A DNA stretch of 64,000 bases from Clostridia bacterium (GTDB lineage: Bacteria > Bacillota > Clostridia > Oscillospirales > CAG-272). The notes under the pieces are model-generated. The model made no database searches, was not told the DNA's origin, and worked only from the letters and a program-made list of their open reading frames with translations. The number at the start of each line of letters is the position of its first letter. Position 1 is the first letter of the stretch. The stretch covers positions 1 to 64,000 of the forward strand of contig JAFUQP010000008.1 of the NCBI GenBank assembly GCA_017472305.1, read 5' to 3'. Below are positions 23,881-31,443 of this stretch, in pieces. The translations under genes were made by a program, and so were the position numbers.

Positions 23881-24218
23881 TATTTTTTAGCCTTGATAAT
23901 TTTACTCATATCCCATTTATTCAAACGAGTATTCGTTTTTTTTAATAACTTTTCTTGAATAGGCTTACCTCGTAAGGTTTTTCGAAAAGTTTTGTTTTCA
24001 ACGCCACTTTCTTTTGGTATATCCGGATATTTTTCAATAGGTATTACGTCTTTACGCTTACCGTTCTTATCATAAAGCGAGGTTATGCGCCTTACGTGCA
24101 TATCCTTTTTGTTGTTATTGAGTACAACAATTCTTCTGCCGGGCTTGCTATGCTTAACGAGCAGATTGTCGTTAATTATGTAAACCCTTCCACGTATGTA
24201 TTTTTTCTTTAACGGCAT
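23880..24218 (-). CDS. 112-aa basic protein, RNA-paired family
   Basis: Very basic protein (MPLKKKYIRGRVYIINDNLL, GRRIVVLNNNKKDMHVRRIT, SLYDKNGKRKDVIPIEKYPD, then FRKTLRGKPIQEKLLKK and NKWDMSKIIKAKK). The predicted strand pair with HVRRITSLYDKNG parallels the 129- and 136-aa proteins. No membrane span or signal. It lies between the surface-protein genes and the 702-aa gene. The conserved-looking KYPDIPKESGVENKT and LNKWD segments suggest a real family in Clostridial mobile elements, but I know no function. Confidence 0.6.
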   Translation of the reverse strand: MPLKKKYIRGRVYIINDNLLVKHSKPGRRIVVLNNNKKDMHVRRITSLYDKNGKRKDVIPIEKYPDIPKESGVENKTFRKTLRGKPIQEKLLKKTNTRLNKWDMSKIIKAKK

Positions 24219-24303
24219 CTATTACTCCCATCTGAACGAAAGGGCGGAGAGGTTTTTCTCTCCGCCCAAGCAATTCATAGCGAAGAATCGCTTAATACAC
24301 GAC

Positions 24304-25140
24304 TTAGTTTGCTGAGTAGATTGCAAAGTCCTCGGTGAGAACGTAGTTAACTACCATGTGAGTAGCTCCCTCGGGAACGGTAACGGTTGCCTCGGTAGAG
24401 GTCGTTGCGGTAGTCTCGGTTGATACGTACTCATAGACGGTAGCGCCTTCAGCCACGCTCTCCTTGTAGAACAGAAGGTCGAGTGCTTTAGGCTGCGCCG
24501 ACTCAAAAACAACCTTGAGAGCCGCTACGCCCTCGATATCCGCGAGCTTCGACGCGCCGTAGCCGTCCTTCTCTACGTACTCAAGAACGTTAGTTTCTGC
24601 GTTGTAAGAAGCTACCTTGTCAATCTTTTCAGCCTCGAAGTAATTTACTACTTCGAAATTCTGTTTACGGTTTACTCTGATATCGAGCTGGCTTGCATAA
24701 GTCCACTTGTCGAGGAAGGTAATCTCGAAGTCCTCGTTCTCTTCTGCCGCTGCAGGGACAATCATAATACGGCAGTACTGAACCGCGGTGTTGGTGAGCT
24801 TGTAGTTACCTGCGAGCATGTCCGTAGCCTCTATAAGCTCCTTGTTGTGGTCGTAGAAGTAAATACGGTATGTAGACTCGCACTTGATATCAGGGGTAAT
24901 CTCGAGTCCCTGACACTCGATGAGATCCTCTGTGAAGAGGGCATTCTTCCGAGCGACGTACTCGCCCTGCTCGTCAAGGCCGCCAATGCTGAATGCGCCG
25001 GGTGAAATACTCTTCGTATCCTTACCGAAGAGCGCAACCGCACCGAACGCACAGCCGAGGACCAAGAGAGTCCCTACCACGAAGCAGATTATCTGCTTCC
25101 ACGATACACGTCTTTTGAAAAAGTTTCTGTTTCTTGCCAT
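24304..25140 (-). CDS. 278-aa membrane-anchored surface protein A
   Basis: N-terminal anchor (basic MARNRNFFKRRVSWK then QIICFVVGTLLVLGCAFGAV) and a ~240-aa beta-rich exterior part. It is paralogous to the adjacent 300-aa protein: TKSISPGAFSIGGLDEQGEY versus TKSVSPFSFSVGDVDTTTGT, and LIECQGLEITPD versus FIECQGLSIVPK, in register. Tandem duplication with divergence suggests variable virion or cell-surface decoration, or minor coat proteins. Separated from the 300-aa gene by 25 bp, so same operon. Confidence 0.65.
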   Translation of the reverse strand: MARNRNFFKRRVSWKQIICFVVGTLLVLGCAFGAVALFGKDTKSISPGAFSIGGLDEQGEYVARKNALFTEDLIECQGLEITPDIKCESTYRIYFYDHNKELIEATDMLAGNYKLTNTAVQYCRIMIVPAAAEENEDFEITFLDKWTYASQLDIRVNRKQNFEVVNYFEAEKIDKVASYNAETNVLEYVEKDGYGASKLADIEGVAALKVVFESAQPKALDLLFYKESVAEGATVYEYVSTETTATTSTEATVTVPEGATHMVVNYVLTEDFAIYSAN

Positions 25141-25165
25141 TTTTAAATCTCCTTTGTTTTTAAAA

Positions 25166-26068
25166 TTATCTTATTTTGGTTTCGTAAAGGGAAAAATCGC
25201 AGGCGGTTTTTGTGTAATTCATCTTATTAGGTGTTACAATAACGATATATTCCGCACCTGAAGGTACGTCAAGATAAATATCTTGCTCGACAACAACAGT
25301 TTTTTCAACTGCAGCTTGCATTATCTTGTTGTTCGCGAAATAATAAACCGTAATTTTTGAACCTTGCGGTAATTCTTTAAATACACATTTATACTGCTTG
25401 ATATCAGAACAATTAATTTTTGTAATTTCATACGCACCGGAAATGCCTATGCTTACAGCTTGTTCAAAAGTTTTACCGATTACACCGTTCTCGTTAACAA
25501 TGATCGCATGTCCTATTCTGGACACCGAGCTATCCAACGAAGTTTCCTTTTCTGTATAACCGCCGGTTTTTCTAATATCTACAGGCTCAAATTTTTGAAC
25601 CTTATTAACCTTTATTTTCAGGTTGCTTGCATACTTTACGGGCTCGTAGAACCTTACCTTAAAGTCCTCTATTACATCTCCCTCTTCATCAAATTGAGAA
25701 GGATATATTACTATACGGCAATATTTAGCAATAGAAGGAACCGCGTTTTCGCATTTTTCCTGAGAAGAATAAAGCTTCGTAGACTTTAAATATTCTTCAT
25801 TTTCGTTATAGAAGAAAACCATATAATCTACGTTGGAATCGAATTTAGGAACTATAGAAAGTCCCTGACATTCGATAAAGTTTTTCGTCACTATGGACGA
25901 TTTGTTTTCTTTATACGTGCCGGTTGTTGTATCTACGTCGCCAACAGAAAACGAAAACGGACTCACGCTCTTCGTTTCTATACTTGTAAGCTTTACAACT
26001 CCGAATATACATAATCCGGCAACTAAAACAAACAGCACAGCCGATATAATAGCCTTTGTTTTGCTCAT
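25166..26068 (-). CDS. 300-aa membrane-anchored surface protein B
   Basis: Paralogue of the 278-aa protein. N-terminal anchor (KAIISAVLFVLVAGLCIFGV) followed by TKSVSPFSFSVGDVDTT and a beta-rich domain with FNVDYMVFFYNEN-like and KYCRIVIYPSQFDEEG segments that align with YRIYFYDHNK and QYCRIMIVPAAAEENE in the sister protein. The C-terminal ~60 residues (ITVYYFANNKIM, then EYIVIVTPNKM) correspond to ALDLLFYKESV and THMVVNYVLTE. Ribosome binding site GAAAGGAG. No enzyme motifs seen. Confidence 0.65.
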   Translation of the reverse strand: MSKTKAIISAVLFVLVAGLCIFGVVKLTSIETKSVSPFSFSVGDVDTTTGTYKENKSSIVTKNFIECQGLSIVPKFDSNVDYMVFFYNENEEYLKSTKLYSSQEKCENAVPSIAKYCRIVIYPSQFDEEGDVIEDFKVRFYEPVKYASNLKIKVNKVQKFEPVDIRKTGGYTEKETSLDSSVSRIGHAIIVNENGVIGKTFEQAVSIGISGAYEITKINCSDIKQYKCVFKELPQGSKITVYYFANNKIMQAAVEKTVVVEQDIYLDVPSGAEYIVIVTPNKMNYTKTACDFSLYETKIR

Positions 26069-26083
26069 ATTTTAACTCCTTTC

Positions 26084-26926
26084 TCAGTCGTTGTCTGTTG
26101 CGGAAACATAAATGTTATCGAAATATAAAACGCTATCAAAACTCAACGAACGGTGTTCAATCTCAACAGCTCCGAACGTCATACCGCTTGGTGGATTCCA
26201 TTCTGTGCTGTAAACAAGCATATTGTTAACAAACATGCTATACATACGATTTTGAGTATCACACTCTATTCGAATGTTATTCCACTCTCCTACGCGAAAA
26301 TACTTCAAGTAGTCGCCGCGCGAGGCAGTAGTATTAACTCCGTAAAGCGTTTTCCCTTGTTCACCTAAAAAATAAAATCTTAAAAAATCAGTACGGTTTG
26401 AACCGGGAGCATTGCATAATTTAATAGCAAAATACCAGTCGTAACCTGTACTATTCAGTATTCCGTTATCGCTTCCACCCCAACAGAAATCGGCTTCAAA
26501 AACATATTTTTCGCCTACCGTTTCTTTTGACTCTATCCACATAACAGAACCTGTTTCCAAATTCGTGGTTTTTGCCATTTCAAGAACGCCGTTTCCAAAG
26601 TACTGGGTTCTATTAACCCAAACCTTATCCTTAGAACTTCCATACAATTTTGTAGCATTATTTACGCTCAAATATTCAAAATCATCATGTCCAGAGAAGG
26701 TAAGCGCTTCAGAAGCATACAAGCCTTGACCTAGTTCTGTTGAATCGGCAATATCATATCCGTCCGAAGCAACCTCGACATTATCTGAATTGTTCGGAAA
26801 ATAACGCTCCTTCTCAAAATCGGTTATAGCAAAAATAATTCCGACAATTCCAAGACAGACAAGCGTAATAACCGCTATAAGAAAAATCCTTTTTGGCGGA
26901 CTTTCGCGTGAGTTTTGTGTTTGCAT
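26084..26926 (-). CDS. 280-aa membrane-anchored LamG-like protein
   Basis: N-terminal anchor (IFLIAVITLVCLGIVGIIFA) then a ~200-aa concanavalin/LamG-like jelly-roll domain: EKYVFEADFCWGGSDN, the VGEWNNIRIECDTQNRMYSM strand pair and a final YFDNIYVSA. The same EW-N-x-R-x-E and DNIY signature occurs in the host proteins at 52728 and 55677. Such domains bind or process glycans. Location directly after Rep and before the two paralogous surface proteins suggests a virion or surface adhesin. Confidence 0.7.
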   Translation of the reverse strand: MQTQNSRESPPKRIFLIAVITLVCLGIVGIIFAITDFEKERYFPNNSDNVEVASDGYDIADSTELGQGLYASEALTFSGHDDFEYLSVNNATKLYGSSKDKVWVNRTQYFGNGVLEMAKTTNLETGSVMWIESKETVGEKYVFEADFCWGGSDNGILNSTGYDWYFAIKLCNAPGSNRTDFLRFYFLGEQGKTLYGVNTTASRGDYLKYFRVGEWNNIRIECDTQNRMYSMFVNNMLVYSTEWNPPSGMTFGAVEIEHRSLSFDSVLYFDNIYVSATDND

Positions 26927-26928
26927 TT

Positions 26929-28110
26929 TTAATCTCCTTTATAATGTTCTTTTAAGAAATTACTTTGAATTTTAGATAACACCTTGTCTCGCCTTTGCTC
27001 GATTATACGCAAATCGTGCATGCGCTTTACTTCGTCATATCCGTCCTTGAATTCTGCATACCCTTCTTTAAATTCAGTTAATACAGCTAATTCGTCATCA
27101 CTGCATAACTCAATAAACTTGTTTACCGTAGTTTCTTCAGAATTAAGCTTTGTCTCAGCAAAGGCCTGCGCTATCAATTGCTTATACTTTGGATTTTTGG
27201 GCGAAGGTGCTTTTCGCACCATTTCAAGAAATGCTTCCTTGCCGAAAATTTCAATAAGCGTCTTAATACTTCCTATAGGCTGTGTCATGACGTATCGTTC
27301 GCACGCTGATAGGTTGTATTCAACACCGGGCTTGCTCCAGACTGATATTCGTACAGCATCGTCTAAAAACACAGCCCACCATTCAGCAACGGGCCAACGA
27401 CGTTTATTGGAGTCGTTCGTAGGTATTCGGAAGGATATATAGTTCTTCAAAACGCCAAGATAAAACTCTCGCAAATCCTTTTCTTGGAGCTTGTCCACAA
27501 AACCTTTTGCGTTTACGTCTTTAAGCTGAAGCTCACAACGTACCCAATGGAATTTTTCTCCATCATAACCTCGTTCGGCGGCTTTGTCGTATATTCTTAT
27601 AAAAACATTCGATTTTTTTGAGCCGAAATACACTGCATTTCCGGCATTCGAGTATATAGACTGATACGTGCTTGTGCGCGAAACAAAATGCTCTGCACGG
27701 ACCTCGTCGCATATTTTATTAATATCGAAAACTCCGGTCATGTCGTCAAAAGCTACGTCCAATCTGGTTATATGTATATTTTCAGGGTCCCTTCTTACAA
27801 GCTCGAATAGCTTCTCGTAATTGCCGTCACCGTACGTTTCAAAGCTTCGGCAACCTTGGCCAGACATCTCAAGCCATATAAATTCACCCGGCGTAAACAT
27901 CTCGTTTTCGTTGTAGTGAATTGATATGCCGCCAAAGTATTGCCGCCACATAAATCCCTTTGAGCCTCGTACTGTCTCAAACGGACATTCCACGAGCGCG
28001 AGAATATTGATTAGGTCCGATACGGAATGTTTTCGAGTAGTAAAACTAACCCAGTCAAAGATAATCCTATTTTCTTTTGGAAAATCAGGCATTTTTTCGG
28101 AATATTGCAC
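26929..28110 (-). CDS. rep: Rep_trans-type rolling-circle replication initiator (GTG start)
   Basis: 393-aa replication initiation factor of the type shared by RstA-like filamentous phages and rolling-circle plasmids. Features in order: IIFDWVSFTT near residue 18; the two-strand motif GYGDGNYEKLFELV-like region; THITRLDVAFDD-like motif near 118; NAVYFGSKKSNVFIRIYDKA near 160, where the Tyr is the candidate nicking residue; and VRCELQLKDVNAKGF near 200. The C-terminus is helical and charged. GTG 28110 follows GGGGG by 6 nt. It nicks the plus-strand origin and starts rolling-circle replication. Adjacent upstream gene is a small ssDNA-binding candidate, as in inoviruses. Confidence 0.85.
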   Translation of the reverse strand: MQYSEKMPDFPKENRIIFDWVSFTTRKHSVSDLINILALVECPFETVRGSKGFMWRQYFGGISIHYNENEMFTPGEFIWLEMSGQGCRSFETYGDGNYEKLFELVRRDPENIHITRLDVAFDDMTGVFDINKICDEVRAEHFVSRTSTYQSIYSNAGNAVYFGSKKSNVFIRIYDKAAERGYDGEKFHWVRCELQLKDVNAKGFVDKLQEKDLREFYLGVLKNYISFRIPTNDSNKRRWPVAEWWAVFLDDAVRISVWSKPGVEYNLSACERYVMTQPIGSIKTLIEIFGKEAFLEMVRKAPSPKNPKYKQLIAQAFAETKLNSEETTVNKFIELCSDDELAVLTEFKEGYAEFKDGYDEVKRMHDLRIIEQRRDKVLSKIQSNFLKEHYKGD

Positions 28111-28219
28111 TTTTTACCCCCTGCATGTACGTTCTACCCCCCTGTTAGCCGTGGGGGGTAGGCGAAATTTTGCACTTTTCAAGTTCAAAACCTCGCCCGA
28201 AAAACCCCTTAATTAAGTT

Positions 28220-28447
28220 TTATTCTTCCTTCTCAGGAAGAGTGGTAGCGTAATTTTCCATTACAGCCTTACGGCCAAGGAAGCCCGGATCGCGACCTTC
28301 GCAAGCTGCGTTAGGGAAATAATGAATATCCACCGCAATAAGCTCGCCTTCTTCGCCGCACTTGATGTAGAAATTGGTTGCTACCTTTTCCTTTTTGTCG
28401 CTACCCTCGTACTTAACCTTTCTTTTGAACAATTGAACTGCTGCCAT
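28220..28447 (-). CDS. 75-aa candidate ssDNA-binding protein
   Basis: First gene of the leftward replication operon, AAAGGAG before the ATG. The protein (MAAVQLFKRKVKYEGSDKKE, then KVATNFYIKCGEEGELIAVD and IHYFPNAACEGRDPGFLG) is beta-rich, with alternating basic and aromatic residues that fit a small OB-like fold such as gene V protein. Position immediately before Rep matches ssDNA-binding proteins of filamentous phages. No sequence identity to a named family is claimed. Confidence 0.55.
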   Translation of the reverse strand: MAAVQLFKRKVKYEGSDKKEKVATNFYIKCGEEGELIAVDIHYFPNAACEGRDPGFLGRKAVMENYATTLPEKEE

Positions 28448-28725
28448 TTTTCTTTCTCCTTTGTGGTTTATAATATTTACAAACCCTTCGGTGTTATATG
28501 CCTTACGGCTTATATACCTATACGGTGTTGTATCATAAGGGGGAACGACAACTTGTCCGCCGCCGTTCAGGGCGGTGCCCGAAGCGCCCTTCGTGTGCTT
28601 CGTAGCACATCTTTCACGCTCGAGCTATTTCTTTTCTCCCTGTCCTCGCGAGGACAGGAGAAAAGAAATAGTGCAAAAGAGTGAAACTTGGTGTTTCAAC
28701 CCCTTGCACTAGATATATTAACATT
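28448..28725. other. Right-end non-coding block: iterons and long palindrome
   Basis: Three imperfect repeats with a 16-17-bp period (28487-28537): TTCGGTGTTATATGCC, TACGGCTTATATACC, TACGGTGTTGTATCA. Next come hairpins AGGGCG/CGCCCT and TGTGCT/AGCACA. A 47-nt near-perfect palindrome at 28625-28671 (CTATTTCTTTTCTCC arm, centre CTCGCGAG, one extra C) follows, and then a nested hairpin AGTGCAA/TTGCACT with TGAAAC/GTTTCA inside (28670-28710). Together this looks like a replication origin and/or packaging signal beside rep. Confidence 0.6.
28694..28725 (-). repeat. Right terminal inverted repeat
   Basis: Reverse complement begins AATGTTAATATATCTAGTGC and matches the left end 10703-10734 at 22 of 32 positions. 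It directly abuts the right copy of the flanking direct repeat. Confidence 0.6.
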
Positions 28726-28743
28726 AAAAAATTCCACAAAAAA
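28725..28743 (+). repeat. Right flanking direct repeat of the element
   Basis: TAAAAAATTCCACAAAAAA, identical to 10680-10698. It is followed 11 bp later by the -35 box of the downstream chromosomal gene. Confidence 0.65.
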
Positions 28744-28754
28744 AGAAAATACAG

Positions 28755-28783
28755 TTGACAATTCCTACAAATTATATTATAAT
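28755..28783 (+). promoter_or_regulatory. Sigma-A promoter of the kinase-ParB fusion operon
   Basis: TTGACA, 17-bp spacer, TATAAT, 45 bp before the ATG at 28828. It sits right outside the element's right end, so insertion left this promoter intact. Confidence 0.8.
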
Positions 28784-28827
28784 TATTTAGTTAAATATTA
28801 TATCCGTAAAGCTATGGAGTAACTGTA

Positions 28828-29649
28828 ATGAAGGACAAGATTTCGCTTGCAGGCGACCTCGGAAGCGGTAAGAGCACCGTATCCGATATTCTTATCGAGC
28901 GCCTCGGTGCAAAGTATTATTCAACGGGCAGAATTGTCCGCGATATTGCCGAGAAGCGCAATATGACCGTGACCGAGCTCAACGTTTATATGGAAACTCA
29001 CCCCGAGATTGACCGCGAAATAGACGACGGACTTCGCGCGCTATCCGCACTCGACGAGTTTCTTATTATAGACTCGCGTATGGCGTGGCACTTCACCGAG
29101 GGGACCTTCTCGGTGTACCTCTCGACCGATATAGAAACCAGTGCTCTCCGTATAATGAATGCTAACAGAGTCGGTGAACACGCGGCAACCCTCGAGGAAA
29201 CAGTCAGACAGACACGCGCACGCCGCGAGAGCGAGAAGAAGCGCTATATGACGCAGTACGGCGTGGATATCAAGAACCTTGAGAATTACGCCCTCGTCGT
29301 AGACACGACAGCCGCCACACCGACAGAGGTAGCAGACAGAATTATCTCGTCCTTTGAGGAATGGAAGAATAAGAGGGAAATAAAGAGCGCGTATATCACC
29401 CCCGAGCGCCTCTATTACCCCGATACCGAGCCCGACGCTGACGAGCTTTCAAGGCTCTCCTCGCTTCTCGAGGAGGGAGAGGCACTGCCCCCCGTGCTTG
29501 TAAACGAGCGCGACGGCGAGTTCTACCTTATCTCGGGACTTGAGTCGGCGCTTGCATACTCGCTTGCAATGGCAACCTTCATTCCCGCAAAGCTCGTCGG
29601 TGACGAGCCGTCAGCCGACGGATATATCAGAATGAAAAACTCACTTTAA
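28828..29649 (+). CDS. Cytidylate-kinase-like protein fused to a ParB-like domain
   Basis: 273 aa. Residues 1-185 form a CMP-kinase-like P-loop domain: AGDLGSGKSTVSDILIERLG, STGRIVRDIAEKRNMT, IIDSRMAWHF and an arginine-rich lid. Residues ~195-265 resemble a ParB/sulfiredoxin-like domain (ITPERLYYP, ALPPVLVNERDGEFYLISGL, ALAYSLAMATFIPAKLV). AAA_26/CMP-kinase-2 proteins are common; the fusion is unusual and suggests nucleotide-dependent regulation or a modified kinase function. It is 12 bp upstream of argS, an evident operon. Confidence 0.75.
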   Translation: MKDKISLAGDLGSGKSTVSDILIERLGAKYYSTGRIVRDIAEKRNMTVTELNVYMETHPEIDREIDDGLRALSALDEFLIIDSRMAWHFTEGTFSVYLSTDIETSALRIMNANRVGEHAATLEETVRQTRARRESEKKRYMTQYGVDIKNLENYALVVDTTAATPTEVADRIISSFEEWKNKREIKSAYITPERLYYPDTEPDADELSRLSSLLEEGEALPPVLVNERDGEFYLISGLESALAYSLAMATFIPAKLVGDEPSADGYIRMKNSL

Positions 29650-29661
29650 GAGGAAATAACT

Positions 29662-31395
29662 ATGCAACAGCTTAAAAATAAAACCGCCCGTCTTATCTCT
29701 CTTTCGGTAGAGAAAAATTTCGGTGAGGGACTGCTCACCGCCGAGGAAATCGCGGCAATGCTCGAGTATCCCCCGGACAGAGCAATGGGTGACGTCGCGC
29801 TCCCCTGCTTCCGTCTGTCAAAGACTCTCCGCCGCTCCCCGATTGATATAGCAAAAACTCTTGCCGAGGCAGTGGTATGCGAGGAATATTCCTCTGTTAC
29901 CGCCCTGAACGGCTACTTAAACTTCAAGATAAGCCCCACCGCCTTTGCAAAAAGAGTTGTCGGTGAGGTTCTCTCTAAGGGAGACCGCTACGGCTCGCCC
30001 GAGTGCGGAGAGGGAAGGACTGTAGTTCTTGACTACTCCTCGCCCAACGTTGCAAAGCCCTTCCATATCGGCCACCTCGGAACAACCGTTATAGGCCACT
30101 CCTTAAAGCTTCTTCACGAGTTCGCAGGCTACAAGTGCGTAGGAATTAACTACCTCGGCGACTGGGGAACGCAGTTCGGCAAGCTTATCGTTGCCTACAA
30201 GATGTGGGGTGACAGGAAAACCGTCGAGGAGGGCGGAGTTGACGAGCTCGTAAAGCTCTACGTAAGAATTAACAACGCAATCAAGGACGAGGAGGAGGCG
30301 AGCGAGAATAAGAAATCCCCACTTGCAGATGCCTCTCGTGCCGAGTTTACCAAGCTCGAGCACGGTGACGAGGAGAACCTCGAGCTCTGGCGCTGGTTTG
30401 TCGGTGTCAGCCTTGAGGAGTATCAGAAAACCTATAAGCTTCTCGGCATAGAGTTCGACAGCTATAAGGGCGAGTCCTTCTATACCGATAAAATGCCCGC
30501 CCAGGTTGAGAAGCTTCGCAATATGGGCCTTCTTGAAATCGACGACGGCGCGTCAATTGTCAACCTCGATAAATGGAATATGCCCGTCTGCCTTATCCTT
30601 AAGCGCGACGGCTCAACCCTCTATCCCACCCGTGATATTGCCGCTGCCGTATACCGCAAGAGCGAGTATAACTTCGACAAGGCAATCTACGTTACGAGCG
30701 CCGCGCAGTCGCTCCACTTTGCACAGTGGTTCAAGGTCGTTGAGCTTATGGGCTACGATTGGTACGACAAGCTCGTTCACGTCCCCTACGGAACGGTTAG
30801 CATAAACGGCGCGAAGCTCGCGACCAGAACCGGTAACGTTATCCTTCTTAAGGACCTCTTTGCCGAGGCAATCTCCCGCGTTGAGGAGATAGCGGCAGAG
30901 AAGCACCCCGACAAGGACGAGTGCCGTGCTATCGCCGAGAAGGTCGGCGTAGGAGCGATAGTATTCCACTACCTCTCGAACAACCGTATGCGCGACATCA
31001 ATTTCGTTATGGAGGACGCGCTTTCCTTCGACGGAAACACAGGCCCCTACGCGCAGTACACCTACGCGCGCACCACCTCTGTGCTTGAAAAGGCAGGCTC
31101 CGACGGCGTTATGACCGACGCGCCTCTCTCGGATTATGAGTTCGAGCTTGCGAAGGCTCTCTCGGTATTCCCCGAGCGCGTAAATGCGGCAATTGCCGAC
31201 TACGAGCCCTCTGTAATTACAAGGTATATTCTCGACCTTGCGGCAGCCTTTAACCGCTTCTATCACGAGTGCAGCATTGCGGGCTGTGAGGACACAGAGC
31301 TCAAGAGCTCGCGTATTGCTCTGACCAAGGCGACAAGGCAGGTACTCGGCACGGCTCTCCATCTTATCTGTATGCAGAGCCCCGATAAGATATAA
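29662..31395 (+). CDS. argS: Arginyl-tRNA synthetase
   Basis: 577-aa class I aminoacyl-tRNA synthetase that attaches arginine to tRNA-Arg. The N-terminal Add1-like domain (~1-110) is followed by SSPNVAKPFHIGHLGTT (HIGH motif), NYLGDWGTQFGKL, the tRNA/Arg pocket YPTRDIAAAVYR, and KLATRTGNVILLKDLF as the KMSKS-equivalent. The C-terminal DALR anticodon-binding domain is present. Length is normal (550-580). Cytoplasmic; essential. Confidence 0.97.
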   Translation: MQQLKNKTARLISLSVEKNFGEGLLTAEEIAAMLEYPPDRAMGDVALPCFRLSKTLRRSPIDIAKTLAEAVVCEEYSSVTALNGYLNFKISPTAFAKRVVGEVLSKGDRYGSPECGEGRTVVLDYSSPNVAKPFHIGHLGTTVIGHSLKLLHEFAGYKCVGINYLGDWGTQFGKLIVAYKMWGDRKTVEEGGVDELVKLYVRINNAIKDEEEASENKKSPLADASRAEFTKLEHGDEENLELWRWFVGVSLEEYQKTYKLLGIEFDSYKGESFYTDKMPAQVEKLRNMGLLEIDDGASIVNLDKWNMPVCLILKRDGSTLYPTRDIAAAVYRKSEYNFDKAIYVTSAAQSLHFAQWFKVVELMGYDWYDKLVHVPYGTVSINGAKLATRTGNVILLKDLFAEAISRVEEIAAEKHPDKDECRAIAEKVGVGAIVFHYLSNNRMRDINFVMEDALSFDGNTGPYAQYTYARTTSVLEKAGSDGVMTDAPLSDYEFELAKALSVFPERVNAAIADYEPSVITRYILDLAAAFNRFYHECSIAGCEDTELKSSRIALTKATRQVLGTALHLICMQSPDKI

Positions 31396-31443
31396 TTTGC
31401 AAACAATTCTTTACAAGTTAATAATTTTAGGGAGATAAATAAT

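Larger units (their letters stand above)
10680..28743. mobile_element. Inovirus-like (filamentous phage) integrated element with IS30-type transposase
   Basis: 18-kb block bounded by a 19-bp perfect direct repeat and terminal inverted repeats. Contents are an IS30-type transposase, a Rep_trans initiator, a Zot/pI-like ATPase, a signal-peptide/C-anchor protein, many tiny single-span membrane proteins, an RHH regulator, an ASCH protein, a zinc-ribbon nuclease, five short RNA units and hairpin-rich ends. Leftward order is replication, then structural/surface, then assembly, as in known inoviruses, but the size is well above the usual 5-12 kb. The block is visibly more AT-rich than its flanks in many genes. 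No conjugation relaxase, type IV secretion genes or tailed-phage genes are seen. Confidence 0.8.

Noticed and set aside
10680..28743. Integrative conjugative element or tailed prophage
   Set aside because: No relaxase, VirB4/VirD4, terminase, portal, tail or integrase genes are seen; Rep_trans also occurs in conjugative elements, but the Zot-like ATPase and tiny membrane proteins favour a filamentous phage.
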